From Shumkonia mesophila (GTDB lineage Bacteria; Pseudomonadota; Alphaproteobacteria; Rhodospirillales; Shumkoniaceae), in NCBI RefSeq assembly GCF_026163695.1, contig NZ_JAOTID010000003.1, positions 186,001 through 250,000 on the forward strand: a DNA stretch of 64,000 nt. The letters run 5' to 3'. The notes below the pieces were generated by a model, which saw nothing but the letters and a program-made list of their open reading frames with translations, had not been told where the DNA came from and ran no database searches. How positions within the stretch are numbered: position 1 is the stretch's first letter; the number at the start of each line of letters is the position of its first letter. The translations under genes and the position numbers were made by a program. Positions 12,685 to 23,909 of the stretch are shown piece by piece.

Positions 12685-13272
12685 TCAGCGGTTCCGTCGC
12701 CGGTAGGCGAGCCACGATTCGGCGGTGTCCAGGTCGGTGAGCACCGCATCGTCGTCCATCGGAACCTCGCGCACGAGATCGGAGTGTTTCGCGATCAGGC
12801 CGCGCGCGCCGATGTCGCCCGTGAGCGCCTGCATCTCGGGAAACAACGGGCGGCCCAGCAGCACCGGATTGCCGCGCCTGCCGTGGCGGGTCGGCACGCA
12901 GATCGCCCGGCCGTTGGCGGGGAAGGCGGCGACGATGCGGGATAGATGGGCGGCGGAAACGTCCGGCATGTCGCCCAGGCAAACCAGAACGCCCAGGGCT
13001 TCGACCGGCAGGACGGCCATTCCGGCCTTCAGGGAACCCGCCAACCCGGCGGCGAAATCGGGGTTGTGAGCAAAGGTCAGCGGCCTTCCCTCAAGGGCCG
13101 CCTGCACGCGGTGGGCCTCATGCCCGGTCACGACGACGACCGGCGCAAGCCCGGCCCCCAGCGCCGCATCCGCCACCCGGGCGACGAGCGGGCGGCCGTC
13201 GATCTCGATCAACAGCTTGTTCTCGCCCATGCGTGTGGCCATGCCGGCGGCCAGGATGACCGCCGCGATCAT
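12685..13272 (-). CDS. MobA-like nucleotidyltransferase (molybdenum cofactor cytidylyltransferase type)
   Basis: A 195-residue protein of the MobA/MocA family with the nucleotide-binding start LAAGMATRMGENKLL and the metal-binding CLGDMPDVS. MocA attaches CMP to molybdopterin for hydroxylases of the xanthine dehydrogenase class; YgfJ of E. coli, in the xdhD-ygfK-ssnA region, is the same family. It is the last gene of the eight-gene minus-strand operon and its ATG overlaps the stop of the preceding XdhC-like gene. The likely role is supplying the dinucleotide cofactor for the dehydrogenase in the same operon. Confidence 0.85.
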   Translation of the reverse strand: MIAAVILAAGMATRMGENKLLIEIDGRPLVARVADAALGAGLAPVVVVTGHEAHRVQAALEGRPLTFAHNPDFAAGLAGSLKAGMAVLPVEALGVLVCLGDMPDVSAAHLSRIVAAFPANGRAICVPTRHGRRGNPVLLGRPLFPEMQALTGDIGARGLIAKHSDLVREVPMDDDAVLTDLDTAESWLAYRRRNR

Positions 13273-14279
13273 GGCCGATCCCGTCTCCGGCCGTGACGGG
13301 TGGCGACGATTTCGGCGACGATGGAAACCGCGATCTCGCCCGCCGACCGGCCGCCCAAGTCCAATCCGACGGGCCCGGCGATGCGGGCCAGTTGGTCGGG
13401 CGCAAAGCCCGCTTCCGCCAAGCGCTCCACGCGCCGTTCATGATTACGGCGACTGCCCAGCGCACCGATGTAGAAGGCTGGCGAGCGCAGGGCGGCCGCC
13501 AGGGCGGGATCGTCGATCTTGGGATCGTGGGTCAGCGCGACCACGGCCGTATGCGGGCCGGGAGGCATGGCGGCCAGGGCCTCGTCCGGCCATGTCGTGA
13601 CCACCCGTGTGTGCGGGAAGCGGCTTTCGGTGGCGAAGGCGCTACGGGGGTCGATGACGGCGACCGAAAAGCCCGCCAGTTCGGCCATCGGTGCCAGGGC
13701 TTGGGCGATGTGTACCGCGCCGACGACATAGAGCGCCCACGGCGGGCCGTACGAGCGGACGAAAAGGCCTTCTGCAAGGCCGCTGCGGTCCTCCGCCAGC
13801 ATGAGTCGGACAGCCGCCGCCGTTTCCGGGGACAGCGGCAGGTCGCCGCCGATCTCCTCGGCCGTGACCAGGGCCTGAAGGCCGTTTCCCAGATCGCTGA
13901 CCGCCGCCACCGGGCATTGCCGGCGGCGGAAATCTTGCAGGGCGTCGAAACAATCCCGCTTCATCCCCAGAGGCTCGACGTGGACGCGGATGGTCCCGCC
14001 GCAGGCCAAGCCGACGTCCCACGCCTTCTGATCGCTGACTCCGAATTCCAAGGTCCGGGGCAGCCCCTTGGCGAGAACCTCCAGTGCCCCGGTGACGACG
14101 GCCCCCTCGACGCATCCGCCCGAAACCGACCCCGCGAAGGCTCCATTGGCGGCGACGGCCAAATGGCTGCCGATGGGGCGGGGGGCCGAGCCCCAGGTCT
14201 CGATCACCGTCGCCAAGGCGACACCCGCCCCTTCCGTCAACCAGGCCTGGGCGGTGTCCAATACGGCGTCGTCGTCCAT
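13269..14279 (-). CDS. XdhC/CoxI-family molybdenum hydroxylase maturation protein
   Basis: A 336-residue protein with the XdhC/CoxI N-terminal domain (ATVIETWGSAPRPIGSHLAV, SVSGGCVEGAV, and CGGTIRV) and a C-terminal Rossmann domain with VVGAVHIAQALAP and YIGALGSRRNHERR. It is longer than XdhC at 6676-7461 and clearly a different subgroup. By family it should help insert or sulfurate the cofactor of the XdhD-like dehydrogenase in the same operon. The start at 14279 is preceded by GGGGATGGG; a start 39 bp upstream is possible but would run into the previous gene. The stop overlaps the MobA-like start. Confidence 0.88.
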   Translation of the reverse strand: MDDDAVLDTAQAWLTEGAGVALATVIETWGSAPRPIGSHLAVAANGAFAGSVSGGCVEGAVVTGALEVLAKGLPRTLEFGVSDQKAWDVGLACGGTIRVHVEPLGMKRDCFDALQDFRRRQCPVAAVSDLGNGLQALVTAEEIGGDLPLSPETAAAVRLMLAEDRSGLAEGLFVRSYGPPWALYVVGAVHIAQALAPMAELAGFSVAVIDPRSAFATESRFPHTRVVTTWPDEALAAMPPGPHTAVVALTHDPKIDDPALAAALRSPAFYIGALGSRRNHERRVERLAEAGFAPDQLARIAGPVGLDLGGRSAGEIAVSIVAEIVATRHGRRRDRP

Positions 14280-14293
14280 ACGCCCATCCCCGT

Positions 14294-15474
14294 TCAAAGA
14301 ACGGCCATGCGGTCCCACAAGCGCGTGGCCTGTTGGCGGGCCTCGGCCTCGATGGCACCGATGTCATCCCGGGCCAGTTTGCCGTCGCGGACGACCACGT
14401 GGCCGTCGATTACGACCTGCCTCACCCGCCCATCTTCACGAACGACCACATCGCCGGGCGCACCCGGTTGCAGTCCGGAAGCGGTGAAGCCGAAACGCTC
14501 GGCAATCAGGGTTTGCCCCGCCGCCAACCGCCCAGTGGCGCCGGTATCGCCGTGGCGTTCGGCCAGCCGGAAAAGGACGCGCTCCTCCTCTTCCATGTCG
14601 GCGTTCCAGCCGTCGGTGCCCAGGGCGACATGGCGACTAGAGGCCAGGGACGAGGCATAGCCGACGCCGTTGCCTTCGTTCGAGCGGGGGTTTTGCACCA
14701 GCCAGCAGCTGGCGGCCTCGGCCGCCTTCACCTGATCGGGGCTCAGGTGCACGCCATGCGCCAGGATCGAGCCCGGAACCAGAGCGTCCAGCGCCATCAG
14801 GCGCTCCAGGGGACCGTCGAACCCCCGCGAACGGGCGTCCTCGACATCGGATCGGGCCTCGGCAACGTGGATGTGCAGCACCGTTCCCAACCAACGCGCC
14901 AGATTGCCCGCCTCGCGGATGGTTTCGTCGGAAACCGTGAAGCTGGCGTGCAGGCCGACCAGCCCGCGGATCAGCGGCGTGGCGGCGATCCGCCCGCATT
15001 CGGCCAGTCCCCGGCGGGCTTCGTCCCGCCCGCCATTGCGCTCCGTCGCGCCGTAGCAGAGCAACGCCCGCATCCCCAGGTCTTCGCAGGCCTCGGCCAG
15101 GATGGCCATCGGACCTTCGATGAACCGGGGCGATTCATGGTGGTCGACCAGGGCGGTCGTTCCGGCCAGCAGGGCATGGGCCACATAGTCGCGGGCGGCG
15201 GCGCGCAGGGCCTCGGCGTCGAGTGCGCGATCCAACCGCCACCACACCCGCTCCAGGATCTCAAGGAAACCCTCGGGCGCGGGATCGGCGGGCGGCATGC
15301 CATAGGGCGCGAGGCCGCTATAGAGATGCGTATGGGCGCAAACATGGCCTGCCGCGATCTCCCCATCCGGACAGGCCAACGCGGGGGCGCCGGGGGAGGG
15401 GCGCCCGGCGATACGGCCCTCCGCGATGGCGACTGTCCGGCCGTGGCGGTCGGGGCCGATGGTGAGCGAGCCGC

Positions 15475-15484
<10 letters not shown>
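14294..15484 (-). CDS. ssnA: SsnA-like aminohydrolase
   Basis: A 396-residue metal-dependent amidohydrolase. The metal site HTHLYSGLA near residue 50, then [31 protein letters not shown] and GTDGW follow the pattern of the SsnA subgroup, which accompanies XdhD-type dehydrogenases and YgfK in E. coli and several anaerobes. Relatives deaminate guanine-like or other purine rings; the substrate of SsnA itself is not settled. The start is a GTG overlapping the end of the dehydrogenase gene by 10 bp. The gene order dehydrogenase, ssnA, xdhC, mobA supports a role in purine breakdown. Confidence 0.85.
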
Positions 15485-18123
<2,639 letters not shown>

Positions 18124-18168
18124 CGTGTCGAGGTTGGAATAGGAGGCCGTTGTCGTCCGGCCGGTTGG

Positions 18169-20208
18169 TCAGGGCAGGGCCGCGCTGACGTAGTTCACGG
18201 CGGTTTCCTCGGTCACCGCCCGGCCCAGTCCCGCCATGATCCGTATCCGGGCCAGATCGACCGGGCCGCCGGTCCGTCCCTTGGCGCTGCCCGCCGGGTC
18301 GGCGGGATCGAGGGTCAGGTCGGTGCCGTCATCACGATAGCGTAGCGTGCCATCGTCGAGGCTGTCCAATGTCACGACGGCGCCGGCCAGCCGGCCATGG
18401 ATGCGGATTCCCCCATCCATGGCCTCGATGAAGAAGCCGTCCCGCGCCGGTGCCGCCGACCACGCCGCCAGGCTGCCGAAAAACAGCGGCTTCAAGGCAT
18501 AAGGGGCGCCGTCTTCGGGGCAGATGACGTCGCAGTTGCCGCATTCGTTGCAGGCGTCGGCGAAGATGCCGATCTGATGCGGCCGGGTGATGGGCAGGCT
18601 GCCGGTGGTTTCGCACTTCCAGCCGCCGTCTCCCGGGATCAGGCGGGCCAGGGGAACGGGTTCGCGGGGCAGGGCGAAGCGGAAGATGGCGTCGTTGGGG
18701 CAGACGGAAACGCAGCGGTCGCAGGTCTGGCAATCGAACAGGCCCAAGGGAACGCCGGTTTTCTTCGGCGGCGTGTCGGTTTGGTTCGCCCCGTAGCGCG
18801 GATCGTCGAGGACCCGCCGGCAATAGGCCCGCGTATTCAATAGGCGGACTGCCGAAACCCAGGCGTCGAAATCCGGTCCGGCCGCAGTGCGGGGATCACC
18901 GCCTTCGACGAGGGAGGCGCGGCAAGCGGCCTCGCGCTCTGGGGAAAGGCGCAATGTCGAGAGCGCCGCCTCGGCCTCTCCGAACGCCTTGAGGACGAAA
19001 GTATCGATGTCGCGGGCGTCCAGCGCCGCCATGCGCTTGATCAGAGTCTTGAGATAGGCCGATCCTCGGCCGTATCCGCCGTTCTTCAGAAGATCGCTGC
19101 ACACCGTCACCGGCTTCAGGCCGAGCGCCACGGCGTCGGCGAAGTTGGCGGCGTCGATCCCGGCCGAGAACGAGATCGGGAAGCGGTCGCCGAACGCCTC
19201 GCGGAAGCGTCCGATCAGCGTTATCGCCAGCACGTGCAGCGGCGCCCCGGACAGGTACATCTCCTTGGCGTCCGCCGGGAAAAAGCGCTTGTGGTTGCGC
19301 ACCAGCAGCGTGTTGGTGAACTTGACGCCGAAACCGCGCCCGAGGCCGTCGGCCAATGTTTCCAGCCGGTCGACGAAGCCCTGGACCTGGTCCCAGTTGG
19401 CATCCTTGGCGAAGGCCTTTTCGGGAACCTCGATGTCGGTGTAGCCGAGCCGATCATGAAGGATGGCCTTGAGGTCCGCTTGGCCCAACAGGGTCGGGTT
19501 GAGTTTGACGACGACGTTCAATCCGACGTCGCGGAGCAGGAATTCGGCGATCCCTTCGATTTCCTCGGGCGGGCAGCCGTGGAAGGTGGAAAGGGTCACG
19601 GTGTCCGACAGGCGCGTCGGGTAGGGCAGGTCGCGGAGATGGGCGTAGGGGGCGGGGATTTGTTGGCGCAAGCGCTCGATGGTCTCCCGCGCATCCAGCA
19701 TGCCGTTCATGAACGCCCGCACCTTGGGCGAGCGGATGCCGGCCAGATCGTAGCCGACGCTCATGTCGAGAACGGTGTCCGGGAAACCGGGCGCCAGCCC
19801 CGCCGCCTTGGCCATCTCGATCAGCATCGCTGCCTTGGCGTATTCCTCCAGGGACTGTTCGAGGCGAAGCTCCTGCGACCATTCGATGTTGTAGCCGACC
19901 GTCTCCATGTCGATGCACGGGCGGAAGACGGTCAGATCGTCCAGGATCTGCACGGTCTTCAGTTCGATGACCCGGCCTCCGGCAAGCCAGGACAGAAGGA
20001 TGTTCTGGGCGAGCTGAGTATGGGGACCGGCCGCCGGGCCGAACGGGGTCGCGGCGCGGTGTCCGTGGACCGGGATTCCCAGATCGAAGGCGGTATCACC
20101 CTTGAAGAACTGCCAGCGCGGCAGGTCGTAGACGGCCTTCTTTCTTTCCAGCTCGCGAAACAGCCGGGTGATGAGAACGGGAAGGGGGATGGGGATCAAT
20201 TCGACCAT
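18169..20208 (-). CDS. ygfK: Shortened YgfK-like iron-sulfur oxidoreductase
   Basis: A 679-residue protein. The N-terminal 450 residues resemble the dihydroorotate-dehydrogenase-like barrel of YgfK: GPAAGPHTQLAQNILLSWL, ELKTVQILD, STFHGCPPEEIEGI and VKLNPTLLG. The C-terminal part has two [4Fe-4S] motifs, CQTCDRCVSVC and CNECGNCDVIC. E. coli YgfK is about 1030 residues and carries a GltD-like FAD/NADPH module between these parts; that module is missing here, and the join is clean, with no frameshift seen. YgfK has been called a putative selenate reductase subunit, but its true reaction is not established. In this operon it may pass electrons to or from the FAD-less dehydrogenase. Confidence 0.83.
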   Translation of the reverse strand: MVELIPIPLPVLITRLFRELERKKAVYDLPRWQFFKGDTAFDLGIPVHGHRAATPFGPAAGPHTQLAQNILLSWLAGGRVIELKTVQILDDLTVFRPCIDMETVGYNIEWSQELRLEQSLEEYAKAAMLIEMAKAAGLAPGFPDTVLDMSVGYDLAGIRSPKVRAFMNGMLDARETIERLRQQIPAPYAHLRDLPYPTRLSDTVTLSTFHGCPPEEIEGIAEFLLRDVGLNVVVKLNPTLLGQADLKAILHDRLGYTDIEVPEKAFAKDANWDQVQGFVDRLETLADGLGRGFGVKFTNTLLVRNHKRFFPADAKEMYLSGAPLHVLAITLIGRFREAFGDRFPISFSAGIDAANFADAVALGLKPVTVCSDLLKNGGYGRGSAYLKTLIKRMAALDARDIDTFVLKAFGEAEAALSTLRLSPEREAACRASLVEGGDPRTAAGPDFDAWVSAVRLLNTRAYCRRVLDDPRYGANQTDTPPKKTGVPLGLFDCQTCDRCVSVCPNDAIFRFALPREPVPLARLIPGDGGWKCETTGSLPITRPHQIGIFADACNECGNCDVICPEDGAPYALKPLFFGSLAAWSAAPARDGFFIEAMDGGIRIHGRLAGAVVTLDSLDDGTLRYRDDGTDLTLDPADPAGSAKGRTGGPVDLARIRIMAGLGRAVTEETAVNYVSAALP

Positions 20209-20262
20209 GGCCAGCCTCTAGGGGATAGGTGTGCCGACTTTTCGGCTGGTCGGCAACCCCTA

Positions 20263-21036
20263 TCAGGCGGATCGGGCCCCGCGAACCGCCCACCGCGTCG
20301 AGCGCTGCTCGACGACCGAGAAGATTCCGTACATGGCGATGCCCATGGCGGCGATCACCAGCAATCCGGCGAACACCAGCGGGATGTTGAACTTCGAGCT
20401 GGCGGACATCATCAGATAGCCCATGCCGACGTTCGAGGCCACTGTCTCGCTCATCACCGAGCCGACGAAGGCCAGCGTCACGGCGACCTTAAGCGAGGTG
20501 AAGAAGTAGGGAAGCGAGCGCGGGAATCCGACCTTGATCAGGATATCGAGGCGCGAGGCGCCGAGCGAGCGCAACACGTCTCTCAGTTCCGGCTCGAGGG
20601 TGGCCAGGCCGGTCGCGACGTTGGCCACGATAGGGAAGAACGAGATGAGGAAGGCGGTGAGGACGGCGGGGATGGTGCCGATGCCGAACCACATGACCAG
20701 CACGGGAACGACGGCGATCTTGGGCACGCTGTTGAAGCCGATGAGGATCGGATTGGCCGCCGAATAGATCATCTGCGAGGAGCCGACGGCGGCGCCCATG
20801 ACGACGCCGAACGCCACCGCGATGATGAAGCCGCCCATGGTCGTCAGCATGGTCTGCACGGCGTGCATCCAGATGGCCTCGCGGAACTGCCAGATGGCGA
20901 CGAAACTCGCCGACGGCGTCGGCAGGATGTATTCGGGGACGCTGAACAGCCGGACGGCCAGCTCCCAGAACACGAACAGGCCGATCGAGGCGATCCACGG
21001 CGAGGAGGCGGCGTTAAACTTGGATTTCCCGTTCAT
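20263..21036 (-). CDS. NitT/TauT-type ABC transporter permease
   Basis: A 257-residue inner-membrane protein with about six predicted helices and the coupling motif LRDVLRSLGASRLDILIKVG followed by P, typical of the SsuC/TauC/ThiX permease group. It lies between the ATPase (21 bp away) and the ygfK-like gene (54 bp away) in the same operon. Importers of this group move nitrate, sulfonates, thiamine precursors and some pyrimidine- or flavin-like compounds. Placement with purine-degrading enzymes suggests a nitrogen heterocycle substrate, but this is inference. Confidence 0.9.
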   Translation of the reverse strand: MNGKSKFNAASSPWIASIGLFVFWELAVRLFSVPEYILPTPSASFVAIWQFREAIWMHAVQTMLTTMGGFIIAVAFGVVMGAAVGSSQMIYSAANPILIGFNSVPKIAVVPVLVMWFGIGTIPAVLTAFLISFFPIVANVATGLATLEPELRDVLRSLGASRLDILIKVGFPRSLPYFFTSLKVAVTLAFVGSVMSETVASNVGMGYLMMSASSKFNIPLVFAGLLVIAAMGIAMYGIFSVVEQRSTRWAVRGARSA

Positions 21037-21057
21037 TTATTTGGTGGTCTTCCCGGT

Positions 21058-21843
21058 TCACATGGCGCGGACGGTGCGGATGTGGCCCTTCAAATGGTGA
21101 ACCATATCGCCGAATTCCGGCTGGAAGGTCATGTCCTGGGTACGGGGCCGCGGCAAGGGGTTCTCGTAGCGAACCAGGATGCGTCCCGGCCGCGTGCTCA
21201 TGACGTAGATGGTGTCCGCCAGATAGACCGCCTCGCGCAGGTCGTGGGTCACCAGGAGAGTGGTGAACGGCCGCTCCATCCAAAGCTTCTGCAGGATGTC
21301 CCAAAGCTCTTCGCGGGTGAAGGCGTCAAGCGCGCCGAACGGCTCGTCCAGCAGCAGCAGATCCGGCTCGTGGATCAGGGCCCGGCAGAGGCTGGCCCGC
21401 TGCTGCATGCCGCCGGACAGCTCCCACGGAAACTTTTTTTCGAATCCGCCCAGCCCGACGTCGGCCAACAGGCGTATCGCCATGTCCTCGAACGTCTTGC
21501 GCTGGGTGCGCATTTTGGACCGGTGGGGCTGAACGATTTCCAGCGGCAGCAGTACGTTGGCGAGCGTCGAGCGCCACGGCAGCAGGGTCGAGTTCTGGAA
21601 GGCCATGCCGCAAATCTTCAACGGCCCGGAGACCTCGTGACCATCGACGATCACGGTGCCTTCGGTGGCGGGGATGAGCCCGGAGACCAACTTGAGAAGG
21701 GAGGACTTGCCGCAGCCCGACGGCCCAACGACCGCGATGAACTCGCCATTGGCGATCTTCATGTCGGTCTGCTCTAGGGCGAGGCCCTCCCCTTCCTGGT
21801 AGCGCAGTTTGACTCGGTCGAGTTCTACGAACGCGTGACTCAC
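21058..21843 (-). CDS. NitT/TauT-type ABC transporter ATP-binding protein
   Basis: A 261-residue ATPase with Walker A GPSGCGKSS (about residues 40-48), Q-loop FQNSTLLPW, signature LSGGMQQRASLCRAL, Walker B LLLDEPFGALDAF and H-loop VTHDLREAV, all typical of the SsuB/TauB group. The start is GTG, preceded by AAAGG. It is the second gene of the operon, 50 bp after the binding-protein gene and 21 bp before the permease gene. Confidence 0.92.
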   Translation of the reverse strand: MSHAFVELDRVKLRYQEGEGLALEQTDMKIANGEFIAVVGPSGCGKSSLLKLVSGLIPATEGTVIVDGHEVSGPLKICGMAFQNSTLLPWRSTLANVLLPLEIVQPHRSKMRTQRKTFEDMAIRLLADVGLGGFEKKFPWELSGGMQQRASLCRALIHEPDLLLLDEPFGALDAFTREELWDILQKLWMERPFTTLLVTHDLREAVYLADTIYVMSTRPGRILVRYENPLPRPRTQDMTFQPEFGDMVHHLKGHIRTVRAM

Positions 21844-21893
21844 TGGTTGGCCTTTGTGGTCAAGTTGGTCTCCTGGGCTCGGTACCCTTGTGC

Positions 21894-22922
21894 CTACTGC
21901 AGCATCCGGTCGGCTTTGTCGGGCATTGCGACGTCCGTGAAGATGTCATCGACGGTGGGAACGGAGGCCAGCTTGAAGGCGACGACCAACTGGTCGATGG
22001 CCTTCGCCATGCGGTCCTTCTTGATCGGGCCCATGCCGTTTTCCTTGACCTCGGCCGTCACCACGCTGGCCTTCATCGCCAGGTTCAGGCGTTCCAGTTC
22101 GATTTCGGGGTTGATCAGCGGGTCACGTTTTTTCAGGGCATCGATGGCTGCCTTCGGGTCCTTGATCGAGTCGCGAAAACCCTTGATGACGGCCTTGGCA
22201 AAGCCCTTCAACAGGGCGGGCTTGTCCTTGGTCAGGGCGGGCGACGCGATCAGGCCGTTGCCATAGAAGGCCATGCCGAAATCGACGTACTGGAAAACCG
22301 TCAGATCCTCGAGCTTGACGCCCTGGCTCTTCAGATTGAGCAGGCTGGTGAAATAGAAGCCCGAAATGGCGTCGACCTGGCCGCGCATCAGCATCGGCTC
22401 GCGCAGCGGCGGGTCCATCGATTCCCACTTGATCTTGGAAGCGTCGATGCCCGTCGCCTGTGCAAAGGCCGGGAACAGCTTGCGCGGCGCGTCGAACACC
22501 GGCGCCCCAAGGGTCTTTCCTTCCAGGTCCTTCGGCGTTTTGATGCCGGACTTCTTCAGTGTGAACAGCGAAAACGGCGGTTCGTTGTAGATGACGAAGA
22601 ACGACTTCAGGTTCCGGCCGGGGTTCTGGACGTTGAACTCGACCAGTGAATTCAGGTCGGCCATGGCGATGTCGTAGGCGCCGCTGGCGACGCGGGTCAC
22701 CGCGCCGGCCGAACCGTTGCCGGTGTCGATGGTGACGTCGATGCCTTCGGCGGCGAAATACCCCTTGTCCTGGGCCAGCAGGAACGGGCCGGCCGGGCCT
22801 TCGTACTTCCAGTCGAGGGTGAACTTGATCTTTTCGGCCGCCAGCGTCGTCCCGGCAACCAGCGAAACGCCGCATGCCACGCCGAGCGCCAGCACTACCT
22901 TCTGCACGGATATCTCACGCAT
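21894..22922 (-). CDS. NMT1/THI5-like ABC substrate-binding protein
   Basis: A 342-residue secreted binding protein. Residues 1 to about 29 form a signal peptide ending in TTLAAEK, followed by IKFTLDWKYEGPAGPFLLAQ and GYFAAEGIDVTID, the standard opening of the NMT1/THI5-like family (PF09084) that serves SsuABC-type importers. Relatives bind thiamine pyrimidine precursors, riboflavin or related ring compounds. It is the first gene of the operon, with AGAGGAG seven bases before the ATG, and a sigma-54 promoter lies 93 bp upstream. The ligand is unknown; purine or pyrimidine derivatives fit the context. Confidence 0.9.
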   Translation of the reverse strand: MREISVQKVVLALGVACGVSLVAGTTLAAEKIKFTLDWKYEGPAGPFLLAQDKGYFAAEGIDVTIDTGNGSAGAVTRVASGAYDIAMADLNSLVEFNVQNPGRNLKSFFVIYNEPPFSLFTLKKSGIKTPKDLEGKTLGAPVFDAPRKLFPAFAQATGIDASKIKWESMDPPLREPMLMRGQVDAISGFYFTSLLNLKSQGVKLEDLTVFQYVDFGMAFYGNGLIASPALTKDKPALLKGFAKAVIKGFRDSIKDPKAAIDALKKRDPLINPEIELERLNLAMKASVVTAEVKENGMGPIKKDRMAKAIDQLVVAFKLASVPTVDDIFTDVAMPDKADRMLQ

Positions 22923-23014
22923 CCGGAACTCCTCTTTTTTTAACCGCCCCCTTTTCGGGCTCCCTGCCAGGCGGCAAACGCAGGTCAGACAAATCTCTAG
23001 CCGACGCCGAGGAT

Positions 23015-23030
23015 CGCAACTTTTGTGCCA
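23015..23030 (-). promoter_or_regulatory. Sigma-54 (RpoN) promoter of the eight-gene purine operon
   Basis: On the minus strand the sequence reads TGGCACAAAAGTTGCG, with the GG and GC dinucleotides separated by 10 bases as RpoN requires. Transcription would start near 23004, about 80 bases before the binding-protein gene. Because the eight downstream genes are closely spaced or overlap on the same strand, this is probably the main promoter for all of them. No NtrC-type enhancer was identified by eye. Confidence 0.75.
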
Positions 23031-23656
23031 GGGCCCCGTTGCGGGACGGCTTCCCAGGCTTGGGCTACGGAAATGCTCACTTGGTCATCTATTGTACTCT
23101 ATTATTATTCTATTGTGGACCGCGGTTCTCGCAATCAGCCTAAATCGAAGGCGTATTCTGCACGACGAATAGGCATTTCAAAAACACTTTGCCCACCGAA
23201 CAGCCAAAACGAAGACGTTTTCTTGTGGAAAACTTTCCCTCCCCCGAGGCATCTCTCTGCGGGGTGGCAAGTGGATTGTCGAGGGGAATTGGTGACGGCG
23301 GCAATGCAAGAGGGGTTGCGCCATGGCGTCGGCGTCGTTCGGCTCGACGCCCCGATGTCTCTCCCCAATGTGTCGAGAAGGGCCCTTGGGGGCATTACTA
23401 TTGAATTATTCTAAATCTAAAGTAGAGGAAGAAATTGCCACATCATCGGCAAGGTTGCAGGGAAAAATGACCGGCCGTGCCACCGGATAGGCCGTGACCT
23501 GTTCCCATGTTTTCCCGATAGATCACCATAACGAATTGATAAATAATATTTTTTGCGCACGCAAGGCGTCAGAATCGGACGCCGTCAATCGTAGGTATGC
23601 AGTCCTTCGCTATCGGATTTAAATGCCATAGGAATCTTATGGTTTTCGCTTGACTC

Positions 23657-23675
23657 GAAAATGATTCGCATTACC
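23657..23675. promoter_or_regulatory. Fur box upstream of the iron-uptake operon
   Basis: GAAAATGATTCGCATTACC matches the classical 19-bp Fur consensus GATAATGATAATCATTATC at 14 positions, including both ATGAT/CATTA cores. It lies 235 bp upstream of the FTR1 gene, a ferric/ferrous iron permease, so iron repression of the operon is likely. Its distance from the gene implies a fairly long leader or a second promoter closer in. Confidence 0.65.
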
Positions 23676-23866
23676 ATTCGCGCCATTGGATCGGCTCCCG
23701 TTGGGTGAGCCGCCGCGGGGCATCGGCCGATGTCCCGTATTGGCTGCGAGATGGGGTTGGCGTCGCGGAGCGTCAGCGAAAGACGGTCGGGGTGCATCCG
23801 TTTTCCGTCAACGGTGGCTCTTTGCCCCACGCTTGGCTCCCTCCCGCCGTGAGATGTGACCGTCGT

Positions 23867-23882
23867 CCCCGGTCGACCGGGG
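23867..23882. repeat. 16-bp perfect palindrome in the FTR1 leader
   Basis: CCCCGGTCGACCGGGG is fully self-complementary and lies 27 bp before the FTR1 start codon. It could be an operator or form a hairpin in the leader just ahead of the ribosome site AGGAAGGGA. No regulator can be assigned. Confidence 0.4.
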
Positions 23883-23909
23883 CAGCAGGACAGGAAGGGA
23901 CCACCGCCC

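Larger units (their letters stand above)
22923..23909. other. Long intergenic region between the purine operon and the iron-uptake genes
   Basis: A 987-bp stretch between divergent operons. On the minus side it holds a sigma-54 promoter (23015-23030); on the plus side a Fur box (23657-23675) and two perfect palindromes (12 bp at 23721-23732 and 16 bp at 23867-23882). Its middle, about 23080-23180 and 23390-23580, is AT-rich compared with the rest. Several short open frames occur, but none has a convincing ribosome site or a recognisable product. Confidence 0.7.

Noticed and set aside
19234-21777. 847-codon plus-strand frame opposite the YgfK-like and ABC genes
   Set aside because: Antisense shadow crossing gene borders, with Gln/Arg/Asp-rich filler sequence.
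22923-23110. Riboswitch ahead of the NMT1-type binding-protein gene
   Set aside because: Binding proteins of this family are sometimes under TPP or FMN riboswitches, but no conserved core of either was seen; a sigma-54 promoter explains the region.
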